Position numbers and translations under genes: made by a program
Assembly: GCA_016169945.1 (NCBI GenBank)
Contig: JADLSH010000231.1
Location: 1,426,001 to 1,490,000 of the forward strand
Source: Trachythela sp. YZ-2020
Lineage: Eukaryota > Cnidaria > Anthozoa > Malacalcyonacea > Clavulariidae
DNA length: 64,000 nucleotides
Reading direction: 5' to 3'
Shown: piece after piece, positions 36,147 through 48,835 of the stretch
How the letters are laid out: the number at the start of each line of letters is the position of its first letter
Numbering within the stretch: the first letter of the stretch is position 1
The notes under the pieces: generated by a model
What the model was told of the DNA's origin: nothing
The model's input: only the letters and a program-made list of their open reading frames with translations
Databases searched by the model: none

Positions 36147-38789
36147 ATGGCAGAAACCTGGATACCTCCATTTTATAATTTAGACGAACGAGAGTTCAGA
36201 TTCCTAATAGGATCTGAAAATAATCAAAACATTCGTGACCTTATTAATTCAGATATTTATTTGTATAATGTGCAAGTTAATCCTGATAAGTCTGATGAAT
36301 CAGACTCTGATCATATGTTTTGTACTCCTTGTTCCGAATATTATTCCTCTCACAAGATTAACAATATTCTTAGCTCCAATAATAATTCGCTCTTCTTATT
36401 TCACTGTAATTAATATAAGGAGTTTGCCAAAGAATGTCGAGTTATTCCAGGAATAATAGCTATCACTGAAACAAAATTAAATAATAACACAGTAGCAAAT
36501 ATAGATATAAGAAATTATATACGTTTTATCATGACTCTGATACAATGGCTGGGGGTGCTGCAATGTATGTTTCCAACCAGCTAAATGCTGTTCATAGACC
36601 TGATCTAAAGCTAAATATTGATAAGGTTGAGTCCTGTTGGATAAAAATTATTCACGAACATAGCGAACCAAGTATAATAGTTGGATGCATATATAGGCAC
36701 CCTTCAGCAAATTTAGGCAACTTCACACTAGAATTACAAAAATGTATCGAAGAAATGAACAACTCCAATCATCAAATATTCATCTTGGGTGATATAAACA
36801 TAAATTTCTTGAAAATAAGTTCACATTCTGCAACTGAGGAATATCTAGACATGTTATACAGCAGTAATCTCCTACCTATGATCACAAACCAACCCGAATC
36901 ACCAACCACACCTCTACTCTAATTGACCATATTTATACTAATTATCCTATTGAATCAATTACACCTGGAATTGTGACTATGGACATATCAGACCACCTTC
37001 CAATTTTCTGTATTGTTGATGTACAGTTAAAGAAACTAAAAACTAAAAGATTTTTTAGATATTATTCTCACTTTGATCAAAGCAGTTATATTAATGACAT
37101 TAATTCAATTAATTGGGAACCCATTATTAATAATAACAATGATGATCTACACAAAAAAGCTAAAAATTTTGTTGGAACAATTAAAACAATAGTCAATAAA
37201 CATGCTCCAATAAAACAAGTACCTAGGAGTAAACTAAAACGTATAATACATTATACATAAACCATGGATAACAGGTGAATTGCTAAAATCAATTAAAGTA
37301 AAACAGAAAATGTACAAAACTCACTTTCTAACTGATGATTCTCAGAAAAGGGATACTTACAGGAAATATTCAAATACCCTTAACAGGCTCAAATGGCAAT
37401 ACAAATCAACCTACTATAAACATCAGTTTGAAATTAATAAGAACAACTTAAAAACTACATGGAAATTAATTGGGTCTTTAATAAAAAGAAAAACTAATTA
37501 AGGGTCAGGCAATAGCAACAAGGTTAATTCGACAAGGTAGAACTTACACAAATACAAGTGATATTGTCAACCACTTTAATGAGTACTTTATTAATGTTGG
37601 CCCAAACCTGGCATCTAGTATTCATCAAAATATCATTCCTGACACTTCCCCCCCCCAAAAAAATTTACCATCCAGCTTTGTCCTTTCACCTATAAACTCA
37701 AATCAAGTCAACATCGCCCTTTCTTGCCTCGATCGTAAGAAGACAACCATTGACATACCTAACCATCTGATCAGTTTAGCAAGTCCTTCACTTTCCACTC
37801 CACTTACACAAATTTACAATGAATCAATTGAGTCTGGATGTGTTCCAGATATCTTCAAAATTTCAAAGGTCACTCCTGTTTTCAAAAGTGGCAATGTAAC
37901 AGATTCTACTCTTGGGCCACTCCTTTTCTTATTATATGTTAATGATATGCCTAATTGTCTTAAGAAAGCTAGTAGTAGAATATTTGCTGATGACACAACA
38001 TTGTTTCACTCTTCATTTAATCCTCAAGAGTTAGAACAAACAATAAATGAAGAATTTCAAAGTCTTCTTAACTACTGTGCAGCCAACAAGCTCTCTGTAA
38101 ATTTCAAGAAAATTCATTATATGCTCATTTCATCATCCCGTAAAACAGCGAAAATAAAATTAGAAATTCCTAATATTCAAGAAAAAACCCACATTAAATA
38201 CTTGGGAGTTTATATTGATAAAAACCTTAATTGGTCCACCCAAATCCAACATATAAATAAGAAGCTGGCAAAAAACCTTGGAATATTCTATAAACTACGA
38301 TACTTTCTGTCCCTGAATATGTTAACTCATTTATATTATTCAATATTTTATCCTTATTTACACTACGGTGTTCTGAGCTGGGGAAATACGTTTAAAAGTA
38401 GGTTAACTAAAATTAAAACCAAACAAAATAAATGCCTACGTTGTACATTTTTTGCTAAAACAAAGGAAAATTACATCCCCTATTATAATCTGTTAGGTAC
38501 CCTTACCCTTGACAATATATTTAAATTTAAACTATCACTATTTGGACATAAAATGACTCATAACCAAACCGATATTCCCGAAATCTTGAACGATTACTTT
38601 GTAAAAGCATCTGATGTCCATACGTACTGTAACAGGTATGCAACAAACCTAAACTTCTATAGACCAGCAGTGAGAACTATAAGCTACGGTAAACATACTT
38701 CAAAATTTGCTATTTCCAAGATATATGAGGAGATTCCTGCTGATGTGAAAAGTCTGGAATATAAACAATTTAAAAGACAATACAAATGA
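36147..38789 (+). pseudogene. LINE ORF2 with frameshifts and an in-frame deletion of the RT palm
   Basis: Segments in several frames: N-terminus (36,147-36,413), endonuclease (36,545-36,922, with VGCIYRHPS and LGDININFL; 36,973-37,260 with DISDHLPIF), linker (37,280-37,501), and reverse transcriptase (37,660-38,789). In the RT, VTPVFKSGNVT is joined directly in frame to LGPLLFLLYVNDM near 37,900, removing about 150 residues including the first catalytic aspartate. The second catalytic pair (IFADDTTLF) remains. A C8-10/A7 run near 37,645-37,665 marks another frameshift. Confidence 0.85.
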
Positions 38790-39596
38790 CTTCTTTACAC
38801 TCTCAAAATATTAATTAGATTTTGGTAATCACAAAAATATTACAAAAAGCATTAACTAAGCACACGCTATGACACAAATCAAACTTGTAAAATTATTTAA
38901 AGGCGATGGCTAGCTCGAAAGCTTTGCTCCTCTAGCCGCTGCACACTTCCTATATAAACCATCTACTCTATATATTATTAATGCGAACTTGTATACTGTA
39001 ATTAACTATCAATTGTAATTCCTATTTTGTAAAAATGAAGTGTAAATAAAATGAAACTTGAAACTTTATACTTTGTAGTTTTTACTGCAGGCCTATACAC
39101 AAAGACTCAATTTTAATTTTCACATAGTGTAAATTGTACAAGCAGAAATGGCGTAAAAAATCGTTTTAAAACAAAAAATTGCCATGTATAAAGCCTATAA
39201 ACCAAGCTATCCCTTTTCTTTGATAAAATTTAACTAATGTTTTGTATAGTCATGCAAAATTTTCGATTTGCGGTTTATAGCAGCAGTCAATATTTCTAGC
39301 TGTATATAATAGTTTTTTCATTTCCATATTTTTTTGGTATTTTTGTGCAGTAGTAGATAGACAGGATAGGACCTCTCATTTTATGTGGGAAATGGCATCA
39401 AAACCTATAAAGCAGTAGTTGAGTTTATTCCAGACGAAAGGAAGTCATCCGTTTGCTCAGAACATTTCAGTGTGGACAGGATGCAACAGGTTGGGCAAAG
39501 AACGATGCTGCTGCCAGATGCTGTGTCAACAATATCTCAGAACTCTCAGGTTCGTGCTTTTGGTATTTTAAATGCATAATTTTGCTTTTATGTCTT

Positions 39597-40388
39597 TACC
39601 ATTCCAAACCGACATACCATACAAAACAAGACTCGCTACGTTGAAGATGCTACCCCTCTGTTACTGGCACGAATATCTTGACATTTTATTCCTGTTCAAA
39701 TGCACACATGGCTTGATTAAAACTGATATCCTACCGGAAGAAATTGACACTCTGACTTCAACCATAAATCTACGCTCATCTAATAACTCTGTTACTAAAT
39801 ACAACATTCCTAAAGTCAGAACGCTATGTCATCAGAACAGCTACATCGTACGAGTATCGCGTGTGTGGAATTGCCTTCCAGATGAGCTGCGTAAACCAGA
39901 ATTGTCATTTCAGAGCTTCAAATCACGTGTTCTGGATTATTATCATTCTGCAACATTAACCGTGTTTGACCAAGAAAATCCGCAGACTTGGAAATCAGTT
40001 TGTGTGAAATGCCACAGGGCAAGACAACTTACTGGAACAATGAAATGTTGTTCTTAAATAATCTAGTTGATATTCCGTGTAATATAGTTCATTTTATCCG
40101 ATGTAGAGTTGGGTTTTTCGCCATTTCGTCGTAACCGACGGAAACACTATTTCGTTTATCTATTTCTTTTCAATCTATGCTCTCCCTACTTCGGATAAAA
40201 TGGACTATACTGTAATCTTGTTTGATATTTATACTATATTGTGAAGTGTTATATTTGTTTTGTAACAGGTCACTAACGTAATTGGCTCACGCTGTGTTAG
40301 TGTTCCTGAGCCGTTTTCCTGTTTGTATATATGTTTATTGTTGTATAACGGCTGAAGTTAATAAATAAATAAATAAATAAATAAATGA
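39597..40388 (+). mobile_element. 5'-truncated LINE 3' fragment
   Basis: Encodes only the reverse transcriptase C-terminal domain (YKTRLATLKMLPLCYWHEYL...VSRVWNCLPDELR, stop near 40,055), then a ~280-bp 3'UTR and a (AAATA)n tail ending about 40,386. The tail abuts the 3' end of the Ty3-like element. Confidence 0.8.
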
Positions 40389-40393
40389 ATATA

Positions 40394-42710
40394 CAACATC
40401 CCCCTTTTTTTTTTCTAAAATGTATCTATAAAATATAATCTATAATTTATATACTTTCTTATTATTATATTGGATGGTCTATATCAAATGTTCTAACTAA
40501 ATTGTTCTATATATAATGTCATGATAACAAACAGTCATTGCTCGTACTATTATTTAGACCTGTCCGGTATTATCTACTGATACATTAATCTGTCCGGTTT
40601 TCTACTTATACGACCTGAACGTGTTCTAACTTCTTGTCGATCTGGTACCTCTCTATTTCTCTTTACACTTTGGTCTTCCATCATGTCTGACGGACTTGTT
40701 GATCGGTTTTCACCATCGACAGTATGTTTCGCAATAGGGGTTGTCTTCTGGATGTTAGGCTTGATTAACTGTCTATTTCTCCTTAATTGAACTCCCGATT
40801 TATCTTCTGTGATGTAAGAGCGAGGAGTTGGTCCAAATCCAACTATTCTGGCATGTCTTTCTCACAGGATCTTGAACTTGTACAGCTTGATTTCGAGATC
40901 TGGCCTCTCTTTCGAATTTCTATTATATAGATTGACTTGTTTCTCTTGCTGTGTTGATAACAAATCTCTGGTTTCGTGCCAATCGTTTGGTGGATGAATT
41001 TTAACTGGTAATGTTGTTTTCAACATTCTTCCATTTAGTAGCTTTGCTGGAGATTTAAGTGTTGCACTTAACGGTGTAGAACGTAGCGACAGCAATGCTA
41101 GACTAGGATCAATTCTGACTCTTTGCATTTCAACAGGATCTTCTTCACCGTTTGTACTTGTCTTTCAATGAAACCGTGTCCCCTTGGATAATACGGTGAT
41201 GAGGTGACCACTTTGAACCCATATCTCTTCGATAAGTCTTGGAATTGGCCAGAAGTGAATTGAGTTCCATTATCACAAATCAGAGTTTCTGGTACACCCT
41301 GTTCCGAAAAGATTGATCTGACCGCATTCACTACAGCGGTTACAGTGAGGTTATTCAGCTTCTTCACAAATGGGAACTTCGAATAGTAGTCGGCAAGAAC
41401 AATATACCAGAAATTATTCACTTTGAAAAGGTCTGCGCCTACCGGTATGCCACGGTCTTGGAGGTATTTCACTTGGAATCATGGGCTCCTTTTGCTGGGA
41501 GTTCTGGAATCTCTTGCAAGCACAACAGAATGCCACTGTATTCTCAATCTCTTTATAGATACCAGGCAAATAAACGCAGGATTTTGCTCTTAGTTTGCAC
41601 TTCTCCATGCCAAGATGACCACTGTGGATTTCTTGCATTATGTTTCGGCGTAGCGATTCTGGAACAATTATACGACTTCCAATTAGTATAACTCCTTCTT
41701 GAATAGAAATGTCATCTCGATTATTCCAGTAAGGCTTTATTTCTTGATGAATTTTCTTTATACTATCAGGCCACCCTTGTACAACTTGCTGGCTGAGGAT
41801 TTGAAGAACTTCGTCTTTAGTAGTTTCTTCTTTAATCCGTTGGATCTCGATAGGTGTAAACTCGATGTTAGCATATCGACTCTCAGCAGGGGTTAATGCT
41901 TTTGATGCAAAGGCGATGGGCTTGTTTTCTTGTAATAGGACGGCTCCCAATCTTTTATTTGATGCGTCTACTTGCAGAACGACTGGTTTTCTTCTGTCAT
42001 AGTAGGCAAGTGTTGTTTCTGTGATTATGTGACACTTGATTGTCTCAAAAGCTCTTGTGTGTGATGGTGACCATTGGTACTCAACGTTATCTTTGAGTAA
42101 TTCCCTCAATGGTGCAGTGTGACTCGCCAAGTTAGGCATAAATGGTGCCAAATAATTGACCATGCCAAGGAACGTGTGCAATTCCTTCTTATCTTTGGGT
42201 GCTTCCATATTCTGTATGGCTATGACCTTTTCTGGATCCGGTTTGACTCCACTTGAGGTGTATACCATACCAAAGAAACTGCATTCGGAGGTCTTAATGA
42301 TGCACTTCTCTTGGTTGAGCTTGATGCCAGCCATTCTTGTACGCTCCATTGCATCATGAAGATGTAGGTCGTGGTGCGATTCATCTTGACCATGGACTGT
42401 GATGTCGTCTGCGATTCCAGCAGCTCCAAGACAATTCCGATAAGTTTCATCGATCTTTAACTGAAAAACATCTTGGCTCATTCGAAGACCAAATGGCATT
42501 TGGTGTGTTGAAAGTAGTTAAATAGGATGATTCCTCATCCAATTTAACATTCCAGTACCCGTTACGAGCATCTAATTTGCTGAATACTTTTGCTCCAGCT
42601 AACTTTGGGATGATTTCCTCCAAAGTGGGTGTAGGGTAATGGTCCCGCATTATTGCTTCATTTAAGTCTTTTGGGTCAAGACATAAACGAAGTCTTCCAT
42701 TTGGCTTTTC
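40394..42710 (-). mobile_element. Ty3/gypsy-like LTR retrotransposon pol remnant
   Basis: Minus-strand order: reverse transcriptase (42,650 on), RNase H start, H2C2 integrase finger, integrase core, and a basic C-terminal region to about 40,570. A polypurine tract (A9G5-type, about 40,400-40,415 on the complement) is followed by TGTTGTA, the expected LTR start, but the LTR is cut after ~14 bases by the neighbouring LINE tail. The upstream end stops at about 42,710; gag and the 5' LTR are absent. Confidence 0.8.
40862..42650 (-). pseudogene. Ty3-like pol: RT, partial RNase H, integrase
   Basis: RT motifs: FSKLDARNGYWNVKLDEES at the first catalytic aspartate, then a frameshift near 42,500, MPFGLRMSQDVFQ, and the second catalytic block GIADDITVHG. 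RNase H begins (VVLQVDASNKRLGAVL) but after ANIEFTP the sequence jumps to a linker, so most of the domain is deleted. The integrase H2C2 finger (HSGHLGMEKCKLRA...CACKRF) is followed by a frameshift at about 41,470 and the catalytic core with ADYYSKF, CDNGTQF and the glutamate in HGFIERQVQ. Another frame change occurs near 41,110. The fragment cannot function. Confidence 0.88.
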
Positions 42711-43430
42711 TCATATACAAATTTTGTGGTTGTAATTTAATGGAAATCTGGCTTTTTGTTTCCTTTGTATATGTACTAGGGTACTGCCAGTTAGTGCAGT
42801 GTTTTCAATAAGACGCGGTTACCGACGGTTTACCGCTGCCTATTACCGGCTCCACCCCTGGACTTCACTGGAGGCTGAGCACAACGTTTGACGCCTTGTG
42901 TCACCTCATCAGCTCACCCCCCTAAAACTTCTGGCACCCCCCTAGTAATAAATATGAAAATCTGTCTATGCTACTAGGCCTTTCAAAGCCGCCTATTTCT
43001 TTATTTATTTGCAAAATTAATATCTGTCTTTCATCTGGAAATTTTGAGCACAGACACCTATTTTTGAAATTCAGCCTGCTATGACAATAATTACTGAAAA
43101 CACTGTTAGTGAGTTAACAAAACAATTCGCCAGTGTCTGGGAGTATTTTACTCTGTCAAACGCCAGACGATTTTACTCTTCCGTGGTAGGGTACAATCAG
43201 TTGTTAAAGGGGTAAAGCATGTTATATCCTGGCAAGAGAACAAAAGATTGTTGATACACTAGAACTATGGGTGCATGCACTTGTGGGCAATTATCCCTGA
43301 TACTCTTCACTAGGTCATGATAGAAAGTCATATCAGAAAATGTAGAAAATACAATCACCACAGTTGTGATAAATGAAGAATATCCCCAACCTAAGAATCT
43401 TAAAGATTGGGGCACCCCAACCTAAGGGCA
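42711..43430. other. Region without recognised element
   Basis: A minus-strand open frame at 43,197-43,415 (72 codons) has no recognised domain. Otherwise short open frames only. Runs of CACCCCCCTA near 42,917 and 42,937 resemble the G/C-tract repeats elsewhere in the window. Confidence 0.5.
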
Positions 43431-44650
43431 CCATTAGCTCTGATCTCGACGACCCAGAGGTGGTTCGACGTAACAGATAACTCCAATATCGGAAGAAAAG
43501 GGGTCCATACTACGTTCTTGGACTTCAAAAAAGCATTCGACCTTGTCGACCATAGAATTCGATTAATAAAATTAGCGGAAATGAACGTATCGAAGGCCTT
43601 CTGGTCATGGGTGAAGTGCTTCCTTACAGAGCGGACTCAACATGTGAATTTACATGGTGTTATATCTTCAAGCGCCCCCTGTCCAGCTGGTGTCCCGCAA
43701 GGCTCCGTTATTTCTCCAACACTGTTCAATATTCATATTAACGATTTGGAAAACACGTTAACAAACAACCTTACAAACACGCACAAGTATGCAGACGACT
43801 GCACTCTTGATGAGGTCGTTGCAAACGGAGCCCTTTCAAACATGCAGGAATCGACTAATCAAGTGATGAATTGGGCCAATGATAATAAAATGATCGTGAA
43901 TCCCCAAAAAACTAAGGACATGTGGATCAGTTTTTCCCAATCCTCTCCTGAACCCCCACCCATACAAACGGATGGAATTGAAATAGAAAGAGTAAACTCC
44001 TTCAAACTTCTCGGTGTATGGGTGCAAAATGATTTAAAGTGGAATACCCATGTTTGTAAAATAACAAAAAGAGCAAATAAGCTATTATTCCTTCTTAGAG
44101 AGTGCAGGAAATCCTTCCTACCACCCGAGATTGGTTTATTAACATATACGTCGAAGATCCGGCCAATACTTGAATACGCCTCTCCAGTTTGGGGTGGAAT
44201 CCCTAAATATCTTGAAGCAGAAATTGAACGTGTTCAACAAAGAAGCTTGAGAATCCTAGGATTGGAGAAAGATACCCTCCCTACACTAAAAGAAAGAAGG
44301 GACAAGGTAACATGCAACGAGCTGAAAAGGATCGTGGAAGTCCCAAACAACCCATGTAATCGTTTCCTATCTGGTAATAAGAATCACACTTACGAACTGA
44401 GAAGGACCAGAGACAGCACTCCAAGACAGCTCTCAAAAACACACAGGCATAGTACGTCTTTTATCCCAAGGGCGTGTAGATTAACCAACTCATGAAATTA
44501 GATCATTGTATATATGTATATAAAATTTCTTAAACTTTCTAATTTTTACATTTTTATAGGTTATACATGTATTTTAGTATAATATTTTTAACTTGTAAAT
44601 CCATTGTATTTCTATATGCCAAAGATGGATAATTAATAAATCTTGAAATC
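43431..44650 (+). pseudogene. 5'-truncated LINE reverse transcriptase
   Basis: One open frame to 44,495 covers the RT from just before the first catalytic block (TTFLDFKKAFDLVDHR) through PAGVPQGSVISPTLFNIHINDL and HKYADDCTLDEV to the C-terminal domain (SFIPRACRLTNS, stop). Endonuclease and RT fingers are missing; the open frame's first ~10 codons are flank. The 3'UTR runs to about 44,650 and ends near AATAAATCTTGAAATC. The RT core itself is not frameshifted, so this 5'-truncated insertion may be fairly young. It is a different subfamily from the elements at 6.9, 15.3 and 35.2 kb. Confidence 0.88.
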
Positions 44651-44984
44651 TAATTAAGCATTATATATAGCTGACAGAAAAATATTTCTAAGCCCAAATA
44701 TACAACTAACTGACAAACTAGTATAAAATTGAAAATATGAAATTCTAACATTTTTATACAAAATACCCCTTTGCTTTGTGGGGAACATCGAGTAAAATAC
44801 AAAGCTTATAGTATTGTGGTTTCACTAGTTTCTACAAATACTCATGGCTAAAATAAGACATTTTTAATACTCATGCTGTACAAGGGGACGGTTTTCTTAT
44901 AAACAATTATAACAAATAAAGTATATTTTATCATTAGTCTTGCCATTTTATCACGAAATATCCATAGTTATTTCGAGGTATATG

Positions 44985-46160
44985 CAGTAGCGTAGCTAGC
45001 GGAAAATTATTGGTCATGCTATAGACTACGTTACGGTCGCAGGTCACGAAGCGCCACCATGGTTAGCGCAGAGCGAGAACATTTTTGAAATTTAGACCCT
45101 CTAGAACGTCGGAAATGACCATTTCAGAGGCTGATCTATTTGATATTTTTACAACCAGTTTGGTCAATGTCGAGTCTCTGAAACGGTACTTCATGCTTTC
45201 TGCGCGATGGAACTAATGACATTTCATTATAATTCCGCGTAAAGTCCGTAAAAAGCAGGAAAACAAGCTAAGAAACACAGTTGCAAATACATCATTTTTA
45301 TTTCAACATGAGTAGGATAACTAAGTACAGTACATTACAAACAATGAAACAACTTAAACAAAGAGGTTTTCATAACTTATAAACTCGCAGGCTCAGAGTC
45401 AGATTGAGTGCAAAAAATATCAAAAAGTTGAGATGCTGCACTGGACAATCATCATTGCCAACGAGAAAAAAAAATAAAGAGAGCTTCCCATAAGCAAAAG
45501 ACAAATAAGACATGGCATACTATTATGTTAACATTGAATTTAATAGACAATTTGCATTATAGACTATTTTTTTATCTAAGCCAAAAAAAGTATATTGCCG
45601 GATACTAACATACTAAAATTAGTAAAATTGCAAAGTTTGGTTGCGAAATGTTGTAAAATGCGGAAAATATAGCCTTTCAAATTTGCAAATTTTGTATACT
45701 TTTGTATTACGTGCGGAAATTGCTACCATATTTGGGCCGAAATATGAAAATGAAACTGCGCGTTTGAGCATGCTCAGATGCTGTTATCCAATCAGATTGC
45801 GAGTATTTCTACTATAAAATATATAGTTACTTGGTCATGCTGAATTCGGAGAGCATGACTAGACGCGAAATGCGTGGAACATAAGCTTTACACGCAAAAT
45901 TCACACGCATTGGCCATGTTTGTTGCTAGGTAACCTACGAAATGAGCAAAATACTGCATAAGATGACGTAATTTCGCGAAAATATCGCAAAAGATAGCCA
46001 AAAAATGCGAGAATATCGTCAAATAAAATGGTTGAAAGTTTTTGGAAACTAGTTAACCAAACGATTTGAATTTGAAATTTTGAGGAAGGAATTCTTTATT
46101 TTTGGGAAAATGTTTGGTCATGCTGGGGCATGACCAGCATGACCTCTAGCTACGCCACTG
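44985..46160. mobile_element. hAT-like non-autonomous element, 8-bp target duplication
   Basis: Termini read CAGTAGCGTAGCTAG (left) and, inverted, CAGTGGCGTAGCTAG (right). The direct repeat GGTATATG flanks it exactly (44,977-44,984 and 46,161-46,168). Subterminal GGTCATGCT words are repeated near both ends. The 1176-bp interior has no transposase. Confidence 0.93.
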
Positions 46161-46374
46161 GGTATATGTGAACGGTGAAATTAATAAAATATACCTGTCA
46201 GCTACCGCTACTGCAGCATCGCTTCAAAGTTCAAACACCGTCTTTTCCCACATTTCTCGAGGTTTTAATCTTTGTTTGTTGTCTTTCATGGACGAGAATA
46301 TCGTGTACGACTTGTACGTCTTCAAATAAATTGTTAAAGGTCGAAAAAATATATCGAAAACTCCAAAACATACA

Positions 46375-46709
46375 CACATTATACACACATTATTCAGCTC
46401 AGTCCCCATTGGGGCTTTTCAGTGACCGATTACATCAAGTATCTAGCTTACCTATATTATGTACTTGGCCTACATTATTTATTTTTACAGTTGTGATATT
46501 ACTTTCCTAATCTGTCTATCCTAACCCACCCAGTCAACTTTCCCTGTGGGAGGAAACCGGAGTGCCCGGAGAAAACCCACGACTTTCGACAGAGCGTTGA
46601 CTTACTCTTTTCACATGAGTGTGATGAGTGTCCTCAACGAGAATCGAACTCAAGACTCAGAGGTGAAAGGCGCTTGCTCTGACGACTGCGCCATCGAAGC
46701 CCCATCGAG
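46375..46709 (-). mobile_element. tRNA-derived SINE with LINE-like tail
   Basis: On the minus strand the head (46,709 inward) resembles a tRNA with an A box (TGGCGCAGTCGTCAGAGC) and B box (GAGTTCGATTCTC), the RNA polymerase III internal promoter. The body contains a conserved block around GTGGGAGGAAACCGGAG seen, from memory, in many coral SINEs. The 3' end has a GAAAAGCCCCAATGGGG stem-loop followed by an ATGTGTGTATA-type tail, very like the GAAAAGCCCTTTGGGG hairpin in the LINE at 15.3-19.9 kb. That similarity suggests mobilisation by such a LINE. Confidence 0.82.
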
Positions 46710-47914
46710 ATTTCACGGCAAAAGCTGGTTAAATTTATATTTTTTCAAAAACCAGGGGGTGTGTGAATATTGTAGCGGGCTCAGAATTGAGCCTGATCAG
46801 TGGTAATTACCATTGGCATTTGGGACCAGTCGTCATGTCAATGGCGTCAATTGACGTCAAAAACCGCCATATTTTTGGCTTCACTTTTCTGCCTGGCATA
46901 CATTAGCAAGCACGCAGAATAATATTTTGGGCTCACTTTTTTCGATGTACTTTGTAACCAGGCCTGATTGAAGATGGCGGCCATCAGTTGCTAAGCAACT
47001 TACCGTATTTTTTGCTGCAGGAAATTCGATGCCAATACGGATTAAAGATGTCGCTAATTTTGTCGAATACACGATTAGCGGTAAATTTAATATTCCGCGC
47101 CATATTTTAAATATCCCGCGCCATCCGACGAGATATATTACGAGCGTTTTAACTTAAATCACAGGCTTTTTGAAGTTCTTTTTCGCATTTTTCGACATTA
47201 TAATAAGCAATGGAACCCAGGGGAATTCAGAATCTTGGAAATACTTGTTTTATGAACAGTATCTTTCAAAGCTTGTTGTCCATCGGTGGGTTTATTCAGT
47301 GTGTGGATTCCCTCGAGCCTTCTAGTCGAGGTTGTAGTAAAGCAACAGGTGAGGATCAAAGGATTTTATGTTTTACATCTAATCATAGTCCCTATAACAC
47401 AGTGTCTGGAAACGCATCTAAAGCTTTTGTTCTATGTTTTTGTTCATGTTTGTGCACCTTCACGCTCAGTAAACACATTGTTCTTTCAGCATAATGAAGG
47501 AGCAGCCAATAAAATCCCTGCAGCTGAATATTAACATTTGTAAAACAAAGAAAACGTGCACTCTCAGTACACCCTCAACATTAACCCACAGACATGGCTA
47601 TTAACTTTCAAGTTTACCGCGTTTCCAGACACTATTATAAGGACTATGATCTAATAAAGAGGTCATTTCATCGCTTCTGATAAAGCTGTCGTAAAATTCT
47701 TAAATATATTATGTATGCATGTATTTCCCTAATATGCGGGGTTTTCCCTGTGGTTTTCCCCTACACTATTGTTGTTAGCGCGAATGTTTAAAGGTAACCA
47801 ATTTCATGTTTGAGGAGGGGGGCGGTTGATTTTGAAAAAAGTGTTTAAGGGGTCGATCCATTTAATTTTTGAGGGTGTGTGTGATTTTGATAACAAGTAA
47901 AAGCCCGAACTTAA

Positions 47915-48385
47915 TGCATGGATCAATTCTTGCTGTTACAACCCCCCCAGGCAACCCCCGGGACAATGCAGGAAATCATGTTCCGGGGGCCGGAAATTGG
48001 TTTGATGATTTTGTCCCTGGGGGTTAGGCCGGGAATACGCGAGATCTGGGGTTTGGTGACTGGCAACGTACAGACTAGTCCCTAGTCCTGTGTTATTTTT
48101 CCGTGACAGGCAAAAGCCCATCAAATGTTGGATCGCAAAAATACAGCATCGCAAAAAGATTGACAATAGAAGAAGGGCTGCTGCGAAAGCAAAACAAAGA
48201 AGCGCTTTGATTATCTGTTTTTTTATGTTAAAGTCCTTGCATTATTTTTTCACCCTTGCCCGCGGTTGGGAATTGTTAATTTTCAAATTCCCGGGGGCTG
48301 GGAATGTGCAGTGAGCATTAAAAAAAATTACAAATCCCCGGGGTGTTGCCCGGGGGGGATGATAATAGCAAGAATTGACCATGCA
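47915..48385 (-). mobile_element. GC-rich MITE copy C (TAA target duplication)
   Basis: Reverse-oriented full-length relative of 6467-6942. TAA flanks it at 47,912-47,914 and 48,386-48,388. It is inserted between USP exon 1 and the inverted exon. Confidence 0.88.
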
Positions 48386-48835
48386 TAAACTTCTTTACTT
48401 TTTTTTTGGGGGGGGGGGGGTGATTTTGAAAAACAATTTGCACGGTCCGCAGGGCCAAAAATATAATCATGCAAAGGAAAATGGTAATATAATCCTTGCA
48501 TTAAATTTGCAATATATATTCTTGCAGCATCACAGGCAAATGGGCCATGCATGACTTTATGTCCGGTAATGAAAGGACAGTTTCTTCAGAACAGGTCTTG
48601 CTTACATGGCCACAATTAGAACACCTTACTTCACTTTGTAATGTAAAGTGGAACAAGTCGCTGATCGAAACTTTGTTTGGTGTATCACATTGGTCACAAC
48701 CCAGTTTGTGAATAAGATTTTGGAAATATTCTGCAGCACACTGTTGTGTCCCAGCTTGAAATGAATTGCAAATATATGGCAATTGTTCCACGACAGACAT
48801 AGGTGTTAATATTTCAATATTGTGGCTTTTCTTGT

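Larger units (their letters stand above)
35203..39065 (+). mobile_element. CR1/L2-like LINE, decayed, in the THAP intron
   Basis: ORF1 and ORF2 remnants in order, then a 3'UTR with a stem-loop (GGCTAGCTCGAAAGC...CTCTAGCC, about 38,909-38,938) and an AAATAAAATGAAACTTGAAAC tail. The tail and hairpin resemble those of the minus-strand LINE at 6.9 kb, so both belong to the same broad group. The 5' boundary is approximate. Just upstream, a GTAAGAATCCATGAAACTC segment is duplicated (35,121 and 35,159). Confidence 0.8.
35057..39547 (+). pseudogene. THAP-domain gene split by a LINE in its intron
   Basis: Exon 1 (35,057-35,121) starts MPFWCAFGCHNS, the C-x3-C opening of a THAP finger, and ends at a good donor (CACCG|GTAAGA). 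After the LINE, a pyrimidine-rich acceptor (TTTTTGTGCAG, about 39,348) precedes an exon encoding the C-terminal half of a THAP domain: CSEHFSVDRM (C-x2-H) followed by LLPDAVST. It ends near 39,547 at CTCTCAG|GTTCG. A TAG at 39,367 lies in the frame that encodes the C-x2-H, so the exact exon start or the gene's integrity is doubtful. Later exons are not recognised; a LINE fragment follows. Confidence 0.65.

Noticed and set aside
46640..46709. Possible functional tRNA gene.
   Set aside because: A and B boxes are present but the acceptor stem and cloverleaf do not hold, and the sequence continues into a SINE body.
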